Shown piece by piece: positions 52,967 through 62,200 of a stretch of 64,000 bases of DNA. The translations under genes and the position numbers were made by a program. The stretch's first letter is position 1; every line of letters begins with the position of its first letter. The notes under the pieces are model-generated. The model saw only the letters and a list, made by a program, of their open reading frames with translations, was not told where the DNA came from and did no database searches. Source of the DNA: Calliopsis andreniformis (Eukaryota; Arthropoda; Insecta; Hymenoptera; Andrenidae); assembly GCF_051401765.1 (NCBI RefSeq), contig NW_027480450.1, positions 1,178,001 to 1,242,000 on the forward strand, in the 5' to 3' direction.

Positions 52967-55900
52967 TTGTCAATCCTCAGTCCTCAACAGAATATCCTCA
53001 ATTCACAGTTTTCAATACTCAATACTCAGCCTGCAATCCTCAAATCTCTATCCACAAACATCAGTTCTCATCACTCAACCCTCAACGCTCGGTCCCCAAT
53101 CCTCAGTCTTCAATCCTCAATCCTCAATCCTCAATCGTCAATCTTCAATACTCAATCCTCAATACTCAATCCTCAATCCTCAATCCTCATTCTTCAATCC
53201 TCAATACCCAATCCACAATCTTCAATCCTCAGTCCTCAATCCTCAATTCTCAATCCACAATCCTCGACCCTCAGACCGCAAACATTAATACTCAAACCTC
53301 AGCCCTCGTCCTCAATCCACAACCCTCAATCCTCAATCCTTAATCTTCAATCATCAATATTCAATCTTCAATCCTCAATCCTCAATACTCAATCCTCAAT
53401 CCTCAATCCTCAATGTTCAATCCTCAATACCCAATCCTCAATCTTCAATCCTCAATCCTCAATCCTCAATCCTCAATCCTTAATCCTCAATCCTCAATCC
53501 TTAATCCTCAATTCTCAATCCTCAATCATCAATCCTCAATACACAATCGTCAATCCTCAATCCACAATCCTCAATCCTCAATTCTCAATCCTCAATCCTC
53601 AATCATCAGACCTCAAACCTCAATCCTCAACCCTCAGCCCTCATCCTCAATCCTCAATCATCAATCCTCAATCCTCAATCCTCAATCCTCAATCTTCAAT
53701 CCTCAATTCTCAATCCTCAATCTTCAATCCTCAATACTCAATCCTCAATCCTCAATCCTCAATCCTCATTCTTCAATTCTCAATACCCAATCCACAATCT
53801 TCAATCCTCAATCCTCAATCCTCAATCCTCATTCTTCAATCCTCAATACACAATCCTCAATCTTCAATCCTCAATCCTCAATCCTCAATTCTCGATCCTC
53901 AACCCTCAGTCCTCAGTCCTTAAACCTCAATCCTCAGCCCTCAGCCCTCATCCTCAATGCTCAATCCTCAATCCTCAATCCTCAACCTTCAATCCTCAAT
54001 ACTGAATCTGCAATCCTCAAATCTCTATCCACAAACATCAATTAATTCTCATCACTCAACCCTCAACGCTCAGTCCCCAATCCTTAATCGTCAATCCTCA
54101 ATCCTCAGTCCTCAATCGTCAGTCTTCAATCTTCAATCCTCAATACTCAATCTTCAATCCTCAGTCCCCAATCCTCAATCTTCAATCCTCAATTCTCAAT
54201 CCTCAATCCTCAATCCTCAATCCTCAATATTCAATATTCAATCCTCAATACTCAATCTTCAATCCTCAATCCTCAACCCTCAATCCTCGATCCTCAATCC
54301 TCAATCCTCAATCTTCAATCCTCAATACTCAATCTTCAATACTCAATCCTCAATCCTCAATACTCAATCCTCATTCTTCAGTCCTCAATACCCAGTCCAC
54401 AATCTTCAATCCTCAGTCCTCAATCCTCAATTCTCAATCCTCAATCCTCAACCCTCAGACCGCAAACATTAATACTCAAACCTCAGCCCTCGTCCTCAAT
54501 CCACAACCCTCAATCCTCAATCATTAGCCTTCAATCATCAATATTCAATCTTGAATCCTCAATCCTCAATACTCAATCCTCAATCCTCAATCCTCAATGT
54601 TCAATCCTCAATACCCAATCCTCAATCTTCAATCCTCAATCCTCAATCCTCAATCCTCAATCCTCAATCCTCAATCCTCAATCCTTAATCCTCAATCCTC
54701 AATCCTCAATCATCAATCCTCAATACACAATCCTCAATGTTCAATCCCCAGTACCCAATCCTCAATCTTCAATCCACAATCCTCAATCCTCAATTCTCAA
54801 TCCTCAATCCTCAATCATCAGACCTCAAACCTCAATCCTCAACCCTCAGCCCTCATCCTCAATCCTCAATCTTCAACCCTCAATCCTCAATCCTCAATCC
54901 TCAATCTTCAATCCTCAATTCTCAATCCTCAATCTTCAATCCTCAATACTCAATCCTCAATCCTCAATCCTCAATCCTCGTTCCTCAAACCTCAATCCTC
55001 AACCCTCAGTCCACATCCTCAATCCTCAACCCTCAACACTCAGTCATCAATACTCAACCATCTATCCTCTATCCTCAATCCTCAATCCTCAATCCTCAGT
55101 CCTCAATTCTCAATATTCAACTCACAACACTCAACCATCAATCCTCAATACTCAACCATCAATCCTGAATTCTCAATACTCAATAGAATATCCTGAATTC
55201 TCATGGTTCAATACACAATCCACAATATTCAGTAGTCAAGTCTCAATCCTCAAACATCAATTCTTAACACTCAATCCTCAACACTCAGTCCTCTCTCTTC
55301 AATCCTGCATCCTCAATCCTCAATCCTCAACCGTCAAGACTCAATCCTCAATCCTCAATAGAACATCCTCAATTCACAGTTTTCAACACTCAATCCCAAA
55401 TCTTCAATCTTCAAATCTCAATCCACACACATCAACTCTCATCAATCAACCCTCAACACTCAGTCCTCAATCTTCGATCCTCAATCCTCAATCCTCTATC
55501 TTCAATCCTCAATACTCAACCTTCAATCCGCAATCCTCAATTCTCAATCCACAATCCTCAATCCTCAATCGTCAATCCTGAAGCTCCAATCCTCAATCTT
55601 CAGTCCTCAATCCTCAATCCTCAATCCTCAATCCTCCATCCTCAATACTCAAGCTTCAATCCTCAATCCTCAATCCTAAATTCTCACTCCTCAATCCTCA
55701 ATCCTCAATCTTCAATCCTCAATAGTCAATCTTCAATCCTCAATCCTCAATCCTCAATCCTCAATCCTCAATCTTCAATCCTCAATACTCAATCTTCAAT
55801 CCTTAATCCTCAATCCACGATCCTCAATCCTCAATCCTCAATCCTCAATACTCAATCCTCAACCTTCGATCCTCAATACTCAATCTTCAATCCTCAATCC

Positions 55901-58900
55901 TAAATTCTCAATCCTCAATCCTCATTCTTCAATCCTCAATACCCAATCCTCAATCTTCAATCCTCAATACTCAGTCCTCAATTCTCAATCCTCAATCCTC
56001 AGTCCTCAGACCTCAAACATCAATACTCAACCCTCAGTCCTCGTCCTCAATCCACAACCCTCAATCCTCAAACCTCAATCGTCAATCCTCAGGCATCAAT
56101 GCTCAATCCTCAATCGTCAATCCTCAATCCTCAATCTTCAATCCTCAATACTCAATCTTCAATCCTCAATCCTCAGTCCTCAATCCTCAATCTTCAATCC
56201 TCAGTCCCTAATCCTCAATCTTCAATCCTCAATAATCAATCCTCAATCCTCAATCCTCAATCCTCAACCTTCAATACCCAATCGTCACTCCTCAGTCCTC
56301 AATCCTCAATCCTCAATCCTCCATCCTCAATCATCAATCCTCAATACTCAATCTTCAATCCTCAATCCTCAATCCTCAATTCTCAACCCTCAACCCTCAG
56401 TCCTCAGTCCTTAAACCTCAATCCTCAGCCATCAGCCCTCATCCTCAATCCTCAATCCTCAATCTTCAATCCTCAATCTTCAATCCTCAATACTCAATCT
56501 TCAATCCTCAATACTCAATTTTCAATCCCCGATCCTCAATCCTCAATCCTCAATCATCAGACCTCAAACATCAATACTCAACCCTCAGTCCTCGTCCTCA
56601 ATCCACAGCCCTCAATACTCAATCCTCAATCTTCAATCCTCAATCCTCAATCCTCAATCCTCAATCCTCAATGTTCAATCCTCAATACCCAATCCTCAAT
56701 CTTCCATCCTCAATCCTCAATCCTCAACCCTCAATCCGCAGTCCTCAAACCTCAATCCTGAATCCTCAATCCTGTAACCTCAATCTTCAGCCCTGAGTCC
56801 TCAACAGTCAGTTGTCAATCCTCAGTCCTCAACAGAATATCCTCAATTCACAGTTTTCAATACTCAATACTCAGCCTGCAATCCTCAAATCTCTATCCAC
56901 AAACATCAGTTCTCATCACTCAACCCTCAACGCTCGGTCCCCAATCCTCAGTCTTCAATCCTCAATCCTCAATCCTCAATCGTCAATCTTCAATACTCAA
57001 TCCTCAATACTCAATCCTCAATCCTCAATCCTCATTCTTCAATCCTCAATACCCAATCCACAATCTTCAATCCTCAGTCCTCAATCCTCAATTCTCAATC
57101 CTCAATCCTCGACCCTCAGACCGCAAACATTAATACTCAAACCTCAGCCCTCGTCCTCAATCCACAACCCTCAATCCTCAATCCTTAATCTTCAATCATC
57201 AATATTCAATCTTCAATCCTCAATCCTCAATACTCAATCCTCAATCCTCAATCCTCAATGTTCAATCCTCAATACCCAATCCTCAATCTTCAATCCTCAA
57301 TCCTCAATCCTCAATCCTCAATCCTTAATCCTCAATCCTCAATCCTTAATCCTCAATTCTCAATCCTCAATCATCAATCCTCAATACACAATCGTCAATC
57401 CTCAATCCACAATCCTCAATCCTCAATTCTCAATCCTCAATCCTCAATCATCAGACCTCAAACCTCAATCCTCAACCCTCAGCCCTCATCCTCAATCCTC
57501 AATCATCAATCCTCAATCCTCAATCCTCAATCCTCAATCTTCAATCCTCAATTCTCAATCCTCAATCTTCAATCCTCAATACTCAATCCTCAATCCTCAA
57601 TCCTCAATCCTCATTCTTCAATTCTCAATACCCAATCCACAATCTTCAATCCTCAATCCTCAATCCTCAATGTTCAATCCTCAATACCCAATCCTCAATC
57701 TTCAATCCTCAATTATCAATCCTCAATCTTCAATCCTCAATACTCAATCCTCAATCCTCAATCCTCAATCCTCATTCTTCAATTCTCAATACCCAATCCA
57801 CAATCTTCAATCCTCAATCCTCAATCCTCAATTCTCAATCCTCAATCCTGAACCCTCAGACCGCAAACATTAATACTCAAACCTCAGTCCTCGTCCTCAG
57901 TCCACAACCCTCAATACTCAATCCTCAATCTTCAAGCATCAATATTCAATATTCAATCCTCAGTCCTCAATCCTCAATCCTCAATCCTCAATCCTCAATG
58001 TTCAATCCTCAATACCCAATCCTCAATCTTCAATCCTCAATCCTCAATCCTCAATCATCAATCCTCAATCCTCAATCCTCAATCCTCAATCCTCAATCCT
58101 TAATCCTCAATCCTGAATCCTCAATCATCAATCCTCAATACTCAATCTTCAATCCTCAATCCTCAGTCCTCTATCCTCAATTCTCAATCCTCAATCCTCA
58201 ATTATCAGACCTCTAACATCAATACTCAACCCTCAGTCCTCGTCCTCAACCCACAGCCCTCAATACTCAATCCTCAATCTTCAATCATCAATATCCAACC
58301 TTCAATCCTCAATCCTCAATCCTCAATCCTCAACCCTCAATGTTCAACCCTCAATAACCAATCCTCAATCTTCCTTCCTCAATCCTTAATCCTCAATCCT
58401 CAATCCTCAATCCTCAGTCCTCAAACTTCAATCCAGAATCCTCAATCCTGAATCCTCAATCTTCAGCCCTGAGTCCTCAACAATCAGTTGTCAATCCTCA
58501 GTCACCAACAGAATATCCTCAATTCACAGTTTTCAATACTCAATACTCAATCTGCAATCCTCAAATCTCTATCCACAAACATCAGTTCTCATCACTCAAC
58601 CCTCAACGCTCAGTCCCCAATCCTCAATCTTCAATCCTCAATACTCAATCCTCAATCGTCAATCTTCAATCTTCAATCCTCAATACTCAATCTTCAATCC
58701 TCAATCCTCAATCCTCAATCATCAATCCTCAATCCTCCATCGTCATCCTTCAATCCTCAATACTCAATCTTCAACCCTCAATCCTCAATCCTCAATCCTC
58801 AATCCTCATTCTTCAATCCTCAATACCCAATCCTCAATCTTCAATCCTCAATCCTCAATCCTCAATTCTCAACCCTCAACCCTCAGTCCTCAGTCCTTAA

Positions 58901-59276
58901 ACCTCAATCCTCAGCCATCAGCCCTCATCCTCAATCCTTAATCCTCAATCTTCAATCCTCAATCTTCAATCCTCAATACTCAATCTTCAATTCCCGATCC
59001 TCAATCCTCAATCCTCAATCATCAGACCTCAAACATCAATACTCAACCCTCAGTCCTCGTCCTCAATCTACAGCCCTCAATACTCAATCCTCAATCTTCA
59101 ATCCTCAATCCTCAATACTCAATCCTCAATCCTCAATGTTCAATCCTCAATACCCAATCCTCAATCTTCCATTCTCAATCCTCAATCCTCAATCCTCAAT
59201 CCTCAGTCCTCAAACCTCAATCCTGAATCCTCAATCCTGAAACCTCAATCTTCAGCCCAGAGTCCTCAACAGTCAG
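52967..59276. repeat. 6,310-base tandem unit II
   Basis: This is the direct tandem duplicate of unit I, one heptamer shorter. Landmarks lie at 52,989, the TAAT marker at 54,040, then 55,185, 55,360, 56,834 and 58,510. After its end the order does not continue with a third 6.3 kb unit. It returns to the arrangement seen at 39,164, so the tandem pair is a closed feature inside the larger super-unit. Confidence 0.9.
54040..54047. other. Four-base insertion marker, unit II
   Basis: This is the same AATTAATT marker in the second 6.3 kb unit, offset 6,317. Confidence 0.85.
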
Positions 59277-62200
59277 TTGTCAATCCTCAGTCCTCAACAG
59301 AATATCCTCAATTCACAGTTTTCAATACTCAATACTCAGCCTGCAATCCTCAAATCTCTATCCACAAACATCAGTTCTCATCACTCAACCCTCAACGCTC
59401 GGTCCCCAATCCTCAGTCTTCAATCCTCAATCCTCAATCCTCAATCGTCAATCTTCAATACTCAATCCTCAATACTCAATCCTCAATCCTCAATCCTCAT
59501 TCTTCAATCCTCAATACCCAATCCACAATCTTCAATCCTCAGTCCTCAATCCTCAATTCTCAATCCTCAATCCTCAACCCTCAGACCGCAAACATTAATA
59601 CTCAAACCTCAGCCCTCGTCCTCAATCCACAACCCTCAATCCTCAATCCTTAATCTTCAATCATCAATATTCAATCTTCAGTCATCAATCCTCAATACTC
59701 AATCCTCAATCCTCAATCCTCAATGTTCAATCCTCAATACCCAATCCTCAATCTTCAATCCTCAATCCTCAATCCTCAATCCTCAATCCTCAATCCTCAA
59801 TCCTCAATCCTTAATCCTCAATCCTCAATCCTCAATCATCAATCCTCAATACACAATCTTCAATCCTCAATCCACAATCCTCAATCCTCAATTCTCAATC
59901 CTCAATCCTCAATCATCAGACCTCAAACCTCAATCCTCAACCCTCAGCCCTCATCCTCAATCCTCAATCATCAATCCTCAATCCTCAATCCTCAATCCTC
60001 AATCTTCAATCCTCAATTCTCAATCCTCAATCTTCAATCCTCAATACTCAATCCTCAATCCTCAATCCTCAATCCTCATTCTTCAACTCTCAATACCCAA
60101 TCCACAATCTTCAATCCTCAATCCTCAATCCTCAATGTTCAATCCTCAATACCCAATCCTCAATCTTCAATCCTCAATCCTCAATCCTCAATCATCAATC
60201 CTCAATCCTCAACCCTCAATCCTCAATCCTTAATCCTCAATCCTGAATCCTCAATATTCAGCCCTGAGTCCTCAACAGTCAGTTGTCAATCCTCAGTCAC
60301 CAGCAGAATATCCTCAATTCACAGTTTTCAATACTCAATACTCAATCTGCAATCCTCAAATCTCTATCCACAAACATCAATTCTCATCACTCAACCCTCA
60401 ACGCTCAGTCCCCAATCCTCAATCTTCAAGCATCAATATTCAATATTCAATCCTCAATCCTCAATCCTCAATCCTCCATCCTCAATACTCAAGCTTCAAT
60501 CCTCAATCCTCAATCCTAGATTCTCACTCCTCAATCCTCCATCCTCAATCTTCAATCCTCAATAGTCAATCTTCAATACTCAATCCTCAATCCACAACCC
60601 TCAATCCTCAATCTTCAATCCTCAACACTCAATCTTCAATCCTTAATCCTCAATCCTCAATCCTCAATCCTCAAACCTCAATCCTCAATCCGCAATCTTC
60701 AATCCTCAATACTCAATCTTCAATCCTCAATCCTCAATTCTCAATCCTCAATACTCAATCCTCAATCGTCAATCCTCAATCCCCAATCCTCAATCTTCAA
60801 TCCTCAATACTCAATCTTCTATCCTCAATCCTCAATCCTCAATCCTCAATACTCAATCCTCAATTATCAGACCTCTAACATCAATACTCAACCCTCAGTC
60901 CTCGTCCTCAACCCACAGCCCTCAATACTCAATCCTCAATCTTCAATCATCAATATCCAACCTTCAATCCTCAATCCTCAATCCTCAATCCTCAATCCTC
61001 AATGTTCAATCCTCAATACCCAATCCTCAATCTTCCTTCCTCAATCGTTAATCCTCAATCCTCAATCCTCAATCCTCAGTCCTCAAACTTCAATCCAGAA
61101 TCCTCAATCCTGAATCCTCAATCTTCAGCCCTGACTCCTCAACAATCAGTTGTCAATCCTCAGTCACCAACAGAATATCCTCAATTCACAGTTTTCAATA
61201 CTCAATACTCAATCTGCAATCCTCAAATCTCTATCCACAAACATCAGTTCTCATCACTCAACCCTCAACGCTCAGTCCCCAATCCTCAATCTTCAATCCT
61301 CAATACTCAATCCTCAATCGTCAATCTTCAATCTTTAATCCTCAATACTCAATCTTCAATCCTCAATCCTCAATCCTCAATCATCAATCCTCAATCCTCC
61401 ATCGTCATCCTTCAATCCTCAATACTCAATCTTCAACCCTCAATCCTCAATCCTCAACCCTCAATCCTCATTCTTCAATCCTCAATACCCAATCCTCAAT
61501 CTTCAATCCTCAATCCTCAATCCTCAATTCTCAACCCTCAACCCTCAGTCCTCAGTCCTTAAACCTCAATCCTCAGCCATCAGCCCTCATCCTCAATCCT
61601 TAATCCTCAATCTTCAATCCTCAATCTTCAATCCTGAATACTCAATCTTCAATCCTCAATACTCAATCTTCAATCCCCGATCCTCAATCCTCAATCCTCA
61701 ATCATCAGACCTCAAACATCAATACTCAACCCTCAGTCCTCGTCCTCAATCCACAGCCCTCAATACTCAATCCTCAATCTTCAATCCTCAATCCTCAATA
61801 CTCAATCCTCAATCCTCAATGTTCAATCCTCAATACCCAATCCTCAATCTTCCATTCTCAATCCTCAATCCTCAATCCTCAATCCTCAGTCCTCAAACCT
61901 CAATCCTGAATCCTCAATCCTGAAACCTCAATCTTCAGCCCAGAGTCCTCAACAGTCAGTTGTCAATCCTCAGTCCTCAACAGAATATCCTCAATTCACA
62001 GTTTTCAATACTCAATACTCAGCCTGCAATCCTCAAATCTCTATCCACAAACATCAGTTCTCATCACTCAACCCTCAACGCTCGGTCCCCAATCCTCAGT
62101 CTTCAATCCTCAATCCTCAATCCTCAATCGTCAATCTTCAATACTCAATCCTCAATACTCAATCCTCAATCCTCAATCCTCATTCCTCAATCCTCAATAC

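Larger units (their letters stand above)
39164..59276. repeat. 20,113-base super-unit
   Basis: The sequence that begins at 39,164 begins again at 59,277. The match continues in order to the window end, first at offset 20,113 and then at 20,106 after one heptamer difference near 42,350. Landmarks in order are 39,186, 40,192, 41,059, 41,869, 43,238, 44,890, 45,065, 46,672, 48,868, 49,043, 50,524, 52,200, 52,989, 55,185, 55,360, 56,834 and 58,510. The super-unit contains a 7,486-base part followed by two tandem units of 6,317 and 6,310 bases. The start point is arbitrary within the repeat. Confidence 0.85.

Noticed and set aside
46650..59276. The near-identical 6.3 kb units as an assembly duplication artefact
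   Set aside because: The units differ at scattered single bases and by one heptamer, which argues for two real copies. Raw-read depth cannot be examined here, so the possibility is reduced but not excluded.
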